Shown piece by piece: positions 12,601 through 25,690 of a DNA stretch of 64,000 bases. Position 1 is the stretch's first letter. Every line of letters starts with the position of its first letter. A model generated the notes under the pieces. That model ran no database searches, was not told the DNA's origin, and worked only from the letters and a program-made list of their open reading frames with translations. The stretch is from Boesenbergia rotunda. Taxonomy: Eukaryota; Streptophyta; Magnoliopsida; Zingiberales; Zingiberaceae. The stretch is taken from contig JAGFNQ010002300.1 in the NCBI GenBank assembly GCA_024364735.1, positions 380,534-444,533 of the forward strand, written 5' to 3'. The translations under genes and the position numbers were made by a program.

Positions 12601-15549
12601 GCTAACCTTATAGAAGAATGGGCTTTTAGCAGCAAGTATAGCAGAACTAATATAAATAGATTTAACTCTGAGAATCCGTGGAGATCCCATGCTTGAGGAA
12701 TCATTATTTTCTGAATCATCACCTGCACATAAATAAAGATGATCAAAACACAAAAAAGAGAATAAAGATCATCATAACAACAATGAAAACCTTGTCACAA
12801 AGTTGCCCTAGCTAATAAGAAAAATTTGAAACATGATAATTGCAAGCTTATTTTTCAATAGAAATACAAGATTAAGTACTCGTATTCACATCAGACATTT
12901 GTGACAACTTGGCATGGTGCATGTTATTACATACAATATCCAGATTAAACTCTAAAGTTGAGCTGTAGGAAAACCTTGACACTAAATATTTTAATTTAAG
13001 TAGATTTATGTTCAAGTAGAACTAAAACTGAATATATAACATGACACTTTAGCAACAAAAAAATGATCTCAAATAGTTAAGATGAATGGAAATGCAATTT
13101 ATTAAGTGTTTTAGATATCTTGGATATATTAGTGAAAAAGAGGAGATATTGACTGAGACATCATTAATAGAATCAAGAATTGATCATAGAAATGTAGAGT
13201 TCTCAGGTTCTTGTGCAATCCTTGTCTTCTCCTTAAACTAATAGGAAAATTTTATAATTCTATGGTATGCCCAACCAAACTTTATGGATATAGGTGTTGA
13301 GCAGATAGAAAATGACATGCACAAAAAAAAAAATCAACTTAACAAAGATTGATATGTAAGGCTTATTGGAAAAAGACATACTATATAAGGGCACAATTAG
13401 TATAAAACGGAAGTGAAAAAAGTTGAGATGGAATAGACGTGTTCAAAGACAAGTAACATATTTATAGTTAGATAAGGTAAATCGATTGGATAGAAATTAG
13501 AGAGAGACAAAGAAAACTCTAATTAATGTAGTTAAAAGTAGTTTATGAATTTAATGTTACTAGTGATATGGAGTTCAATGGAGTAACCAGATCCATGTAA
13601 GTGACTCCAATTTATGCAAGAATAAAAGGCAGGTACCTTATGAGGCAAGCTTTAAAGTGACAACTTTATTGGCAATTGATAATTTTCATTAAGGAAAAAA
13701 TAAAAGAACGTGTTAGGTTTTGAGATTCTCAAGAATCAAACAAATGTTTTGTTGAAGCTCATACACCAACTTGAAGAAAAGGTTATCAAGAACAGTAAGA
13801 AACATATTGGAAACATAGACCAATGTGGATGACTATCTAGAGACAATGAATTATATGGCTTAGGATGGTAATGGTTTTGACCATCTAAGATAATGAATTA
13901 TATGGCTTAAGGTGGTAAGAGTTGGATCAAAAGCAGATCAAATGATTTGGCTAGCGTAAAGCCTGACAAACATTTCATTGAAAGTTGGCACAGCATTAAG
14001 ACTTGTTCAACTTATAGCCGAAGTCAACATGCTATCACTTATAGCATGTACGTATAGAGAATCATCTGCCAAACCACTGCATTCAATCTTTTTACCCTTT
14101 TCAGTAGTTGAAAATTTAAACTGATGGATTTCATGTTTGAATCATCCTGCCTCTGCCCAATCAAACACAATCTCATGATGAGCTAGAGATTGGAAATTCA
14201 AATCTGAAGTTACATAAGTCAAGTTTCAATTTAGTTCTTCCATACAAATTGGCTAAATCCAAGTTCAACTTGATAAAAAATAGCTTGCAAGCTAAGGGCA
14301 AGTATAATTAAAATTAAAATAAGCTTACTATGTAAGGCAAAATATAAGAGGGTTTAATGTGCAGAAGCAGCCATAACTATTCTTAACTCAGCCTGACGCT
14401 AAGGAGGGTTGGGGATATTTGAATAAAACCATCTTGAATCTTACCTGGTGCAGATTCTTCAAAGGTTGGTTCATCATCTTCATCATGGTTCTCATATTCT
14501 TCACATTCTTGAGTGTCAGGCTGGCAATTTGATACAAGTTCCAAACAGTATTTTGCAAACTCTGGTGCTACAAAAAAAATGCCAACAAAACAATTGATAC
14601 AAACTCCAAACTGCAATTTGCATATTCCTGTACTAAAAAGAAAGGTAAAAGGGAGGAAAACAGAATTCAATTGCCGAACAAGACAATTAAGAATTCTGGC
14701 AAAAAAAAAAAAAGGTTCCTTCGTGCTGAGCATCCAGTAAAGTGTGTTGGCTATGCATTAGAGGCTGATATTGATATTTGCATCAATGTAAAAAAAAAAA
14801 ATAGTATGGATCCTCTACATTAATGTTAAGGAATACATCAGAACTTTGAATCAATGAATATATCTGTTTTCTTGACTAATCTAACCAAATGATTTTTCAG
14901 CACATTGGCAACAAGTTGCGCATGCCATAAAAGCCCCAATTGGCAGAGAAAACAGGTTAAAAATATCAATGCAGCACCATGCCTACATATATTATTGAAG
15001 CAGAGTTATTGTAATCCACAGTTCAACGAGGTTATCAGCAAGTAAATGCCATCATTTATCACAAAATAGTGACAATTAACAATAACGATCGAAAGCCCAT
15101 CTTTCACGATCATGCCCGAAATTCCTACAAATATTCGGCATTGAATTATAAGGCAAGTCTTTATTGGAATCTTGTGATTCGATCGGAACAAGGATGCAGG
15201 AAAAAAAAATACCAAACCGATCGAATCAAAAGGAAAAAAAAATAATAAAAAAACAGAAATAAAAGAGAGTAGGGATCTACTGAGGGAATCGAACCAATCG
15301 AGTCCAAAGGTTTCCCTCACCTTTTTCCTTAGGTCCGTCATCCCTCCTGCGCTTCCGATGGCTGGAACCGGCATCCGGAGGCTCCGCCATGACCTCGATC
15401 CGGAGGACTCGGTCGGAGAAGTTGCTGGAATTGAAAGCGAACTCAAAGTTGTGGTCCGCAGAGGAGTGGGAGGGTTCAGGATCCATTATCGTCCCAGTCG
15501 GCGGCGCTCGACGGTCAAGGATATCAGCGAGGCCTCTCGCTTCTCTCAT
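9677..15549 (-). CDS. POB1/LRB-type BTB/POZ-BACK domain protein (probable CUL3 substrate adaptor)
   Basis: Six coding exons on the minus strand: 15549-15321, 14567-14445, 12722-12607, 12506-12443, 10866-10587 and 10502-9677. All introns are GT-AG and the phases agree (1638 nt, 545 aa plus stop), close to the 550-560 aa of this family. The N-terminus has the family block NSSNFSDRVLRIEV and a basic HRKRRR patch, probably a nuclear signal. An acidic linker follows (exon 2), then the BTB core (SSAILAAKSPFFYKLFSNGM, about 142-165), the BACK domain (about 235-345, with GIEAILSSDDLQVASEDA) and the conserved C-terminal half with YLDLKREECAKLFPSGRVYS. Known relatives dimerise, bind cullin 3 and direct ubiquitination of nuclear regulators such as light-signalling factors and U-box proteins. 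Substrates here cannot be told from sequence. The start codon matches the family's usual N-terminus. Confidence 0.95.
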
Positions 15550-15760
15550 TCGACGCCATGCATCGGACCCGAAAACTCCTCGACGCCGATCCCAGAAGGG
15601 TATGACGTTTCCTGCTTCCCGATGGATAAGCGGCAGCGGGGGGAGGCGGCGCGACGATGACGAAGACGACGGCGGCGGACGAGGAGGAGAGAGAGAGCGA
15701 GAGAGGGGAGAGCGGACGGATTGAGGGATTTCAACGCCGACACAATGGAATAGAAAGGAA
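15550..15760 (-). promoter_or_regulatory. Leader/core promoter region of the BTB gene with pyrimidine patch
   Basis: GC-rich sequence directly upstream of the start codon. On the minus strand it contains a long CT-rich run (plus-strand GAGAGA repeats at about 15685-15712), like the Y-patch of plant core promoters. No clear TATA box was found. Confidence 0.45.
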
Positions 15761-15929
15761 GTCTTTAAAGAATCATTTTATAATGAAATAAAATGTGCTA
15801 TTTTTACATATCCACCCTTTCAAAGCCCAAATTAGAATTTTATCCAATTTTAAAATCATGAAACCATAAAAAATAAATAAAATTAATTTCAGAAAAAGAA
15901 TACTTTAATAATATATATATCCCTGCGAA

Positions 15930-16720
15930 TCGCGTACGGACTGGCGCCTGATCGATCTAGTGACCGATCAGGCGCCAATCCGCACGCGGTCACCGCTTGC
16001 CTGATCGGCCACCGGAGGCTCGGGAACGTCCCCGACGGGTTCACCTGTACCCGACGAGTTCACTCTACCCCCTAGGGTTCATCGCACCCCCCGGATTATA
16101 GTTTTGTTTGGGGCGGCGGTCGAAGGCCGCCATTGATGTCGAGAAGTCGCAGGTCGTGTGCATAATCGGTCACCGGAGGCTCGAGAGCGTCCCCGATGGG
16201 TTCACCCGTACCCGACGGGTTCACCCTCCCCTAGGGTTCATCGCACCCCCGAGTTATAGTTTTGTTCGGGGGCAGCGGTCGAAGGCCGCCGTTGGTGTCG
16301 AGAAGTCGCAGGTAGTGTGCCTGATCGGTCTGGTGACCGATCAGGCGCCAGTCCGCACGCGGTCCGCAGCTTATCAAAACTACACACACACAATGCTATG
16401 CTGCAGACCGCTTGCCTGATCGGTCAGGCGCTTGCCTGACCGATCAGCGGTTGCCTGATCGGTCCCCTTGACCGATCAGTCGCCGACGGGTTCACCGCTA
16501 CAGTCAGGGTTCACCGCGTCGACAGGTTCACCGCTACCCCTAGGGTTCACCATACCCCCTAGGGTTCATCACTCACTCCTGGGTTATAATTTTGTTCGGG
16601 GGCGACGGCCAAAGGCCGCCGATGATTCCGATCGACATGGGAGCGGCGCTCGGCATGCGTGCGTGCGGGACCGATCAAGGAAGTCCCTGATCGATCGTCC
16701 GCACGCGGTCCGCAGCATAG
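15930..16720. repeat. GC-rich repeat block with palindromic GACCGATCAGG motifs
   Basis: A sharply GC-rich island in AT-rich DNA. A unit of about 160-165 bp (from CACCGGAGGCTCG through GGTTCACC, CCCTAGGGTTCATCGCACCCC, TATAGTTTTGTT, GGTCGAAGGCCGCC to GTCGAGAAGTCGCAGGT) occurs at about 16009-16165 and 16170-16325, with a third diverged part at about 16483-16645. Copies of the palindromic word TGACCGATCAGGC and its complement flank and separate the units. The inner GGTTCACC...GGTATAG...TTCGG... core is shared with the element at 7250-7632, so both probably belong to one family. Confidence 0.7.
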
Positions 16721-16739
16721 CATTATTATATATATATAT

Positions 16740-18688
16740 TAAAATTTTTGGAGGAGGGGACCTCGTTCTTTTTCAGTGGGGGAATGGGTCAACGTCAATT
16801 GACTCGATGGTCAGAAATGATGAACCGATTTGGTTTCATTACTTTAATTGGAAATTTAATTAGGGTATGAACTAACTGCTGGTCTTGCACGGTTTTAGAA
16901 TTTGATCCATTCAAAGTAAGAGAGAGTGTTTGTTATGCAATGTCATGTTTACTTAGAACGGGCTCGTAGAATTTATTTTTTTTATTAATCTAAATATTCC
17001 GCTCTTGGTCTAACCCACATGAGTTCATAGATTTGAAGTATGTCTAAGAGGATGATAACTGTTGAATATAAGTGAATGGAAAGGAGATAGAGCAGAAATA
17101 GACTCTTTTGTATATGAGTTTAGTCACATATTCCGAGTTTTTTAGTATTATAGTTGGTTTATATTGTTGTACTTGCACGATGATGTGAATAAATGTATGA
17201 AGAGGGGCTTTCTCTCACGCGTGGGTGCGCAAGGTTACAAATCCATGGTCTAAATTTGTACTAAATCAAGTTTATTCGTGTGCGAGCACAACCTGCGTGC
17301 ATTGAATGCTAGACCGGGTCAATTTATCCAAGTAGAACAATCAACCGTAACCTTCCAAGTGAAACCGGTCGATTCGGCTAGCATTTTTTATCCGGTCGAT
17401 AATGACAATAAATGGCTTTTATTTGGCCATTTAACGCAACAAGAGGTTAGCACTATATATAAGGAGGCAAAATCTTGAGTAAAATACACAAAAGCAAAGA
17501 AGAAAATCTCTATCCATCTTTGTTCCCCAAAACTTCTCTCCGATGTATAATTTTTGCTCGGCAATTTTTCACATGGTGGTACTTGGGTACATCCTTAGTT
17601 TGCCGTGAACCACCGTGCTTGGTAGCAATCGTGGTCTACTTCTGTATCCTGAAAAATAAACAACCCATATAATCTTGAAGTATAGTTGAAAGTGAAACAA
17701 ATCTATTTTAAAGAAACAACATTAAGAATGTCTCGTTAGCTGTTTCTTCCACTCAAAGTTGAGAGTCTTTACTCGTATTCGGATTTGGAAGTCGGAAGAC
17801 TATACTCGGAGTTGGGAGTTGAGAGACTACACTTCGAGTCGAGAGTCAAGAGAGACCACTATTCAACAATCGAGGGTGTGCACTCGGAGTCGAACATACA
17901 AGACAACACAGTCTTCCAGACAACTCAACCATTTCAAATGGTTCTTTTCCTACTTAACCGTCTGAAATTATTAATTCAAATTACTCAACAAATAAGTCAA
18001 TGTGAATTATAATTTCAATTCAGACTACTTTCTCTCTCTTGTTTGGAAAATTGCCCAACAATAACTACGATCAAATTATTGGTCATCTGTTTCTTTGGAC
18101 AAAGTTAATACTCGTCATATATATTTCTTTGGACAAAGTTAATGCTCCGTTGACTGTATATGATGACGACTAAAGCAAAAAATGGATCTTATAAAAGTCA
18201 AGATAGTTTTTTCTACATAATGTAAAAGCAAGACAAACAAAGATGAGTTTGCTATTGCAAACTAGTTACCAGTCTCGATCGTGGACTAGACATGAGTAGC
18301 GGCTGTAGACCGGTTGCAAGTCACAACTATAACCTACCAAGCTCATGACTAGATCACCATTTCTCCTCTCCCTTTTCTTTTACATGCTTGATCTTTCTCC
18401 ATCATTGATCCTTTTTCCTTTTTGTAAGAAGCATTAATATAAGGTAAATGATAATTCAACAATCAACAAACTTTACATACAAACTTAGTTATTGATATCG
18501 TACATGTACCCAAACCCTAGTGTTTTTTTCCCCGAAAATCTAGACCACCAAGTTGTGGTTGAATTGAAAGCTGAATGCGGATCATGGAGGCATGCTCCTC
18601 TTGGTTGCGCCTGATATAAATAAAACAACAACCTTACAATATCAATTGTCATCAGTAGAACTACACATAGTTTGTCACATAAGCTAAA
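16740..18688. other. Intergenic DNA, possible LTR fragment, 3' flank of the Smr-domain gene
   Basis: Around 17200-17680 the sequence has an LTR-like look (TATA motif CTATATATAAGG at about 17452-17463), but no ends or partner LTR were found. Short GAGAGT/GGAGTTG repeats occur at 17757-17860. The last 200 bases probably include the 3' UTR of the minus-strand gene ending at 18689. No protein gene seen. Confidence 0.4.
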
Positions 18689-21600
18689 TTAGTCGGAGTC
18701 GCTATCACATTCCACAAAGCTGTACTGCTTTGGTTCGCCGATATGGAGGAGAAGAGTTCCTGCATTCTCTTCGGTCCACACGATACCTTCCTTCTTCGAA
18801 AGGGCAAGCACCTATAAAGAGAATGTTAAGGTCCATTACTCTACATTTGCAACTTAAATTCTAGAGATTATTTCAAATATAACATAATCTCTGAATCTTT
18901 AGTTATTTCAGCTTGAATCAATTGCATAAAGAAAATAACTGGCCTCTCTATTTGGATCAAGTAAACATGAGCTACATGGCAGAATTACTAATGGCGATTC
19001 TATGGCCGGATGAAAAAGTTTAAGATCTAAATGACAACACAAAAAAAAAAAACGGTGCATTGTGGTGTATCTCATTCTCATTCGCGAATACAATTTATAT
19101 AGCCGGCTTCCAAGTAATGAGGATAAACAGGATTTGACGAAATGATGATAAATGAATATGTAGAATGACATTGGTACAGTAGGTTATAAGCTTTTCCTGA
19201 ATATATAGAAAGAAGGGGGTAAAAAAACATGGAACCCTTGAAATAACTCACCGAGCGCTTCAAATTTCCCTTTCCGACGACATCAACACCACAGCCAGTG
19301 ATAACTTTAAGATACTGAACAGCTATTTGGGCAGAAAGGCAAATGATTAAACTCACATGAACCAAATGAATCCGGACATAGTTGAAGTAGCAGATGCATA
19401 CAGGGTATATACGTGAACAACAGCAAGTGAAGCTTTAGAAGCTGTATTGCTTGTTTGACGTGTTGCCCATGTAAATCAATGGTGACAACATTTTTTATAT
19501 GTTTGTTCCTGCAAACAAAATTGGCTCGATTACTAATGGCCTATTGATTCACCAGAAAAGGTAAGGAAAATATGCACTTGCCTGGCTTCAAAAATCTCTC
19601 GGCTAGCTTGCTCATCTCCTTCACGCGCTAAATCTCGGAAGAACTTCCCCTAATCAAATACAATGCACATGCTATACTAATAAAGGAAATGGACCCAAAG
19701 ATCTCAAAATAGTATTCGTGAAAATGGATAATGTTTTGGTTGCCTACTGTATCAAACTATCATTAGCAATTACCAACATCTAATATCAGAATAAATGCCA
19801 AATTACGGTGAACATTGAGTTTTCAATAGATTCACCTTCTTTGACAGGAAAGAAGCATGCGCACGCTGACCTCTTGAATAAGCAACTGCAGCCTAAGAAA
19901 TCAAATGGAAATGGAATAGACGTGCCAACACTAATATGTTAAAATGTGAAATAGATCTATCGGTGCTACAGAAGCATCTCACTTTCTGGTAGCATGCCTG
20001 CATCATCTCCCAATGCTTCTTTGAAGTATTCCGACAAACCTGATAGATATCTTCTTTACCTGTGTCAAAAGATATGAGTCAGAGTAATAAAATTATGTTG
20101 CACTGATCAACAATAGTCTGGCAACACCCAAGCAACCTAAGAAGCACCATAACAGGTCATTTAATCCTCTAGCTTCTCTAGATTTGGGAAAGTAAATGGA
20201 AGAGAAATCCAAATACTCGCATGATCATATTGCCACTAAAAATTCGAGCATTTAATGATGCCTGGACAGATGCCATCTTGTACATATTGAAGAACGATGG
20301 CAGAAAAATACAAATCTTAGTATGGCAACACCTAATGCGACCATCCAAAGCAAGTAGTAAATGCATCTACATCTCAACTTTAAGAAGTCAGGAGGGCAAG
20401 GCATAGGACTATGCAAAATGCAACTAGTCTTCTGTTACACTTTCCAGCAGCAATGCCTTAACATATCCTTCCATATAACCAAAAAAATCAAAACTGAATT
20501 GAACTTTGAACTAAAATGAGATTGGTTCACTTGCTAGAAAGAGATTTGTGAGATAAATGAGCAAGAGTGAAAACAAACCCAAACAATACAGGAAAGTGAA
20601 AAGCAAATGCCCATCGATCAGGTTATAACAAGGACAGGCGATTTCCCATTCCCCTATCAAGCCAGACTGATCCACCCCTAACCTGCCTTAGCCTGTCCAC
20701 ATTATTGAGATGGGAACGAGATGTGAAATTGAAACCCACATGCAAAGTGGGAATGGGGAGAATAGCTCATAACACCTGTCCTATGTTGCCTCACTTACCC
20801 TACATAATCTTAATCTAAAAATAGGATTCACCTAGGATAAGCGTATTAATTATGTGTGTGCATGCATTGTGTGGGATGGGGAGAGAGGATATTTTTAACT
20901 TGCCGGCACTATCCATTCTCATCCTTTGTACTAAAATTTATATTACCATGTGAACAAATTTATTGGGAGCAAGTTAGATATAGGGCATGGCTTCTTTAGT
21001 TAGGATCATAAGCTACACATTCCAAGACCAATGAAAGGAGAAGCATAAAAGCAATAATGGAAGCCCCTAGGGCGTAGCACAGACGGTGAGCGCATGACAT
21101 TTCTGATGTAATGGTCGGGGGTCGATTTCCGAAAACTGATGACCTGGTGCTTCCCCACCATGCGTCTTTCGCCTATGTACATGAATTTACCTCCTCCATA
21201 TCTGTAGGCTGGTTCTAAGAGGGTCGCTGAGGTAGTGGACCTGCCTTTATAAAAGCAATAATGGATCCTTCCATTTAAGTAAATAACAACTGTGCATCTT
21301 CTCACAGGTACGCCAATTAACAAACTAAGAAAAGTAAACAAGACAAAGTTATATATACCAATTGTAACATTTTCTTGAGTATCTTTGATACTTAAAGAAG
21401 AGAACTCCAACCCCTGACCAAAAGACTCCACCTTCTCTACTACCTTTTTCCAATTCATACGACTTGGTTCACAAGTGGGAGAGTTGGGAATGCTAAACAA
21501 TGACTCCAGCACCTGTTGTTGGAGATAATTATACGGCATTGGAATGTCACAGTCAACAGGAACCTTTGCATGATTCCTGCAGAAGTTCAGATGATTATGA

Positions 21601-24600
21601 ATGAAAAAATTAACCCTCATGCCACTGTCATGCTAGAATAACCAGGATAAGCAAATGCCATCGAAGTCCAAATAATAGGTGGATTTAAAGAGTGAAGATT
21701 GATAAAAACATGACAAGAAGAGTAAGCACTAAATATAGCTGAGAAAGAAAAAGGGATAGTAATCAAGTCCTTGAATTTAGTAGACAAGGAGAAATAGAGT
21801 GTCATTTAGAATAAAGAATGCCTGTAAGCTCACCTCTTACTACTTGCATGGCACACTTGGGGGATATGCTCATTTTCTGATAGACTATTCGATGCTGAGT
21901 CTGATGTCATATCTGTTAACTGAGAAAATTTTGCCAAATCACAAAAATGTAACATTGTCAAGAACTCCTGCTTTAAAACCTATGAGCATGTACAACTACC
22001 TATCAACTTAGGTATCAAAGGGAATAAAGGATGCTATGGCTACAGCTCCACAAGATACGCCATCTCAAACAAAATGAACTAACAGCATTTTCTCACTATA
22101 AAAAGTAGATCTTATGATTCATATTTAAAAGCCTTTAAGCAGAGAGTGAAGACTATTATAGCCTGTAGGTTATCCTTGATTGATCATATCATCTTAATGA
22201 GAATAACAGAAATAGCTGGTTTGCTAAGCTTATCTAAGATCATTGTAAACAGAGGTTTGTGTAACTCAAAATAAAACGATGATAATGGCATCCGGACCAC
22301 TAAGTGACAATCCAAGATAGTATTTTTATCAGAAAGTTCAATCTATATGCATCTGTTCAGTTATTGTACTGCCAAACTTTTTTAGAAGAGGTATATCTTT
22401 CAAAGAAGTATGCTTGACAATTGTCAGACAAGTACACCAGCAATGGGCATGGGATTCAAATCATTATTGTATTACTCAGGTAAATAAAATTGATCTCCAA
22501 TCGCAAAATATGAATTTCTAAAAGAACTCTTGAGCCAGCACCTGGGAGAAACTTATTGAATTCTCTGAAGGGCTTCTGCTAATTACTTCAGGACGGCTGC
22601 ATGAATAGTTTGTCCTGCATGTGCCATCATTTTCATATGGTCCATAGTTTAATTGGTCTGATGAGGAAGCTGATATGTTAAGTAACGCCTCCAAAGCCTG
22701 CCAAAGCAATCAATTGAATAAAACTAGTAGTAGGTCAGTATGATCAAACAAAACAGGAACTACATTTGTTCTTTGATATGTGTTGGTCTGGCAGTAATTT
22801 TAATAAATTAAACTAAGCCATTCCTTGTAGGACTATTCTCAAGTGGTATCACCTTTAATGTAGGGCATATGGTTGCACACCCACGTAAAACTTAAGATCT
22901 CTCAAAAAACATTTAGATGAAAGAACCATAAATTCTGAGTAATCAGAGCTTCCAAAACTAGAAAAGCTAAGGGGGCGTTTGGTTTGTGTCGTTTTCCATT
23001 TTCATTTTTCAGAACCCCCGCATTTTCTAGTTTTCTGGAAAATGACTTTTTTTCATTCTCCAGTTTTCCAGAAAACGCTATGTTATTTTCTAGAAAACAA
23101 AGCTGGAAAATGCAAACCAAATATGTTTTCCAGAAAACCGCATTTTCTACGGAAAATGAAAATGAAAAACAGACTGGATAATACAAACCAAACGCCCTAA
23201 ATGAATCAACTATAAAAATTGTCAATTTCTTTATTAAAAAGATCAAGCTCTTAAAATTGCTCTATGTTAATTATTTGGGCAATATCATATGAAAACTCAA
23301 CACCTTTTTATTAAAATTTTCCTAATTTAGATGCAAGTGCAGATTCTCATTATAGGTGTCCAAATTATATAGAGACTAACAGACCATAACACAGCAAACA
23401 ACAAGTATCCAGCACTTGAATATCCTGGTTAGCAATATTTAAATCGCTAAGAATCAATGAATTTGCCAACTGACATGCTAACAGCATAACAGAATAAAGG
23501 TTGGCATAAGTAGCATGACTTGCAGGTATGATAGATCTATTTGTCTCTAGTTCAAACGTGTCTTGGTGGTTGACTAAGAAGAATTGTTCTCTAGCACTAT
23601 GTCACTTGGAATCTGGTAGGGGTATACAAGGCAGTATAAGCTAAAAGTAGAAATGAGAACAAGGTGGGTGAGGCAGAGCAAATATGGTTCAGATACCCAC
23701 CCATTAAGGTGTATGACTGTGCACCAAATGAACACTTGTCCTTCATTTTTAACACACACCGAGAGGAATTATAAAGTACAAAAAGAATCCAACATAAATT
23801 ATTTTCATGCAGTGATATTGCATACTAAACATAAATAATGGCCAGCATTTGAAATAACCAAAAAAAAACATATAGAAAAGAGTAGTTAGTATACCTTTTC
23901 AACACTGTTTCCGCATTGATCTGCAAAAGAGACACATATGCAACTAATTATACACTTCCACTTACCAGGGACAGAGAGCCAAAAATAATATGAATTAAAA
24001 AAAATTGCAAACACACTGTGTTCACTATTTAAACACAAAATATATAATCCTATAAAATTGATGAGAATGAGGTTAAGACCAAATTCTATTATTTCCTGGG
24101 AGGAGGATTCCGATATCATAAAAAAGAAGTGTTGAATGTCCCTTTCTATCATTACTCGAGGTCAATTTTATTTCTGCACAAACGTAGGGCAGCACAGAGT
24201 AAAAAGTCATCCGATGGACAAAGACAATGATGGCATTGCCTCTGTTGATCCAATATGGTGTTCACTTACAATGGTATTGGATCTCGACCTCGAGATGTTA
24301 GTTCACAAAGTGACAAGGGTTGCCACAACAAAGGATTTAGAGAAGTAATGCCCAAAGAAGTAGGTCAAAAGCTAGCAAATGGTTGTGTGGAGCTGCTCAA
24401 CCATGAGGAGGCAGAACAGCAGCTATGAAAAAGCAATATCAGTATTTTTATGCATTGTTATCCCCAACCTGTTCAAGATAGACAATGCCTCCCTCCTAAC
24501 CCATGCCATTGCATATCAACAATTAAGGCAGAAGCTGCAAAACAAGGAACAAAAGGCTTGATTCATGGAGGTGAAAGTGGAACACGATATCAGCAATTAT

Positions 24601-25461
24601 GTTGAATGTGAAATTTATCAAATTTTGTAAGCAGCAATCAGGGGACTTCTGCGGAGCAACATAAGAAAGATGAATTAGGCAGAGAAGGAGATAGATCGAT
24701 AGCAAGAGTGATTTCTTCCTCTCGTTTCTTCTCATCTAAATTTCCCTCTTTTTCATCCAATCATCAACTAATCGACCTTATGGCTTCCTTTCCTCTCCCT
24801 CCTGGTTCTCTAGTCCGAAATAATCAATGTAGAAGTGGTATAGTAACTCAGTGATAAGAACCCACTACCGTACTGCCGTGAAATATTTGGTGCACAACAA
24901 CAGCCATACATATAGATATTGATCAATGGAAAAAGAAAAAAAATTGACCAAAGGCAAGCGCTCACCTAAGACATCCCGGACAACATCCATGGTAATCTCG
25001 GACATACCTCCAAGCATGGAGCACAAGAACTGTTCAGCCTCCTCCACGCTGCGCATCCTCTTCATGCCATCCTCAAATTTCAACTTACTACCGCCATCTC
25101 TGCTCCTCCTCACGGATCCAATATAACCCTTTCCAATCACATCCGGCACTATCCCCGTGGCCGCAGGTGCTCTCTTCTGCTTCCGGACCGCCCCGACGCG
25201 CTTACCCTCGGGTAGTTTCTCCCCGGGATCGTCAAGCTGGGCGCCGAGGATGCCAGCGGCCTTGAAAGGGTCGCTTCCGGCCTCCCTGTACGCCGAATCA
25301 ATCTGATCCAGGGAGACAGACGAAGAAAAGGCCTCGATCAACCACTCCAGGGCTCGGGCGGCGTCGTCGCCGTTCGCCTCCGCGTCTGCCTCTCGGGGGA
25401 GATCGGATCCGGCGGGTTTCCGCTTCTTCTTGCTCCTCCTATTCTTCTTCGTTGGTTTCAT
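18689..25461 (-). CDS. CUE-like / DUF1771 / Smr domain protein (At5g58720-like)
   Basis: Eleven coding exons: 25461-24966, 23920-23895, 22697-22542, 21919-21834, 21576-21359, 20059-19983, 19892-19836, 19649-19582, 19508-19402, 19322-19252 and 18811-18689. They sum to 1485 nt, 494 aa plus stop, with all phases agreeing. The N-terminus is lysine-rich (KKNRRSKKKRK, residues 5-15), then comes a CUE-like helical region (LIEAFSSSVSLDQIDSAY), a low-complexity middle, DUF1771 (about 340-395, with CYQKAAVAYSRGQRAHASF) and a C-terminal Smr domain (about 396-480) with the signature IDLHGQ (405-410) and TGCG (439-442). Smr domains bind nucleic acid and often nick it; the plant role is poorly known. The intron from 19581 to 19509 uses a GC donor (AG then GCAAGT). 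The start is the first ATG of the frame; an upstream extension exists only from a GTG. Confidence 0.92.
21062..21248 (+). mobile_element. tRNA-derived SINE (family B) inside an intron of the Smr gene
   Basis: A 187-bp insert flanked by a perfect 17-bp direct repeat, ATAAAAGCAATAATGGA, at 21045-21061 and 21249-21265. The head has an A-box-like GGGCGTAGCACAGACGGTGAG and a B-box-like GGTCGATTTCC, as expected for a polymerase III promoter from a tRNA. It has no homology to SINE family A. It lies antisense to the host gene. Confidence 0.85.
22971..23197. mobile_element. PIF/Harbinger-type (Tourist-like) MITE, copy 1, in an intron of the Smr gene
   Basis: Ends are inverted repeats, GGGCGTTTGGTTTG on the left and CAAACCAAACGCCC on the right, flanked by TAA on both sides (target duplication). 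The interior is made of repeated TTTTCCAGAAAA-like palindromic words and has no coding capacity. A second copy lies at 53212-53407. The left end may be off by one base. Confidence 0.85.
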
Positions 25462-25690
25462 GGCCGCCGCGTTGCTGCTTCCGCTTGGCCCTTCCGCCTC
25501 TTCCTCCGCCGAGGGATTCGCGTCGAGCACGAGGAGGATTCCGAGGCGTCGGCGTCGGCGTCCGCGTTCGACGTCACGTCAATAGCAGAATCCCTTTCTT
25601 CAAGGAAAGTGGATATGCGGATGCGGATCATTTCAATAGAGATATCAAAAATCCGATAAATTTGGTTTCGGTTCCCTCTCTCTGACGTAA
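25462..25690 (-). promoter_or_regulatory. 5' leader and promoter region of the Smr-domain gene
   Basis: Sequence directly upstream of the start codon, GC-rich near the gene and AT-rich beyond 25690. The part at about 25575-25676, including GGATATGCGG and GGTTTCGGTTCC, is clearly duplicated at 54925-55021, next to a copy of the exon 1 donor region. Confidence 0.5.

Noticed and set aside
14383..14733. 116-codon minus-strand frame as a separate gene
   Set aside because: Its C-terminal half is exon 2 of the BTB gene; the rest is intron read-through.
22542..22570. Alternative donor within the SENSISF codons of Smr exon 3
   Set aside because: The join at 22542 to 21919 uses better donor and acceptor signals and keeps phase 0; the alternative was needed only if the acceptor at 21912 were used.
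24136..24561. Plus-strand frames inside intron 1 of the Smr gene
   Set aside because: Short, no homology recognised and antisense in an intron.
25462..25530. Extension of the Smr protein to start at 25530
   Set aside because: That start is a GTG; the first in-frame ATG at 25461 directly precedes the conserved basic stretch.
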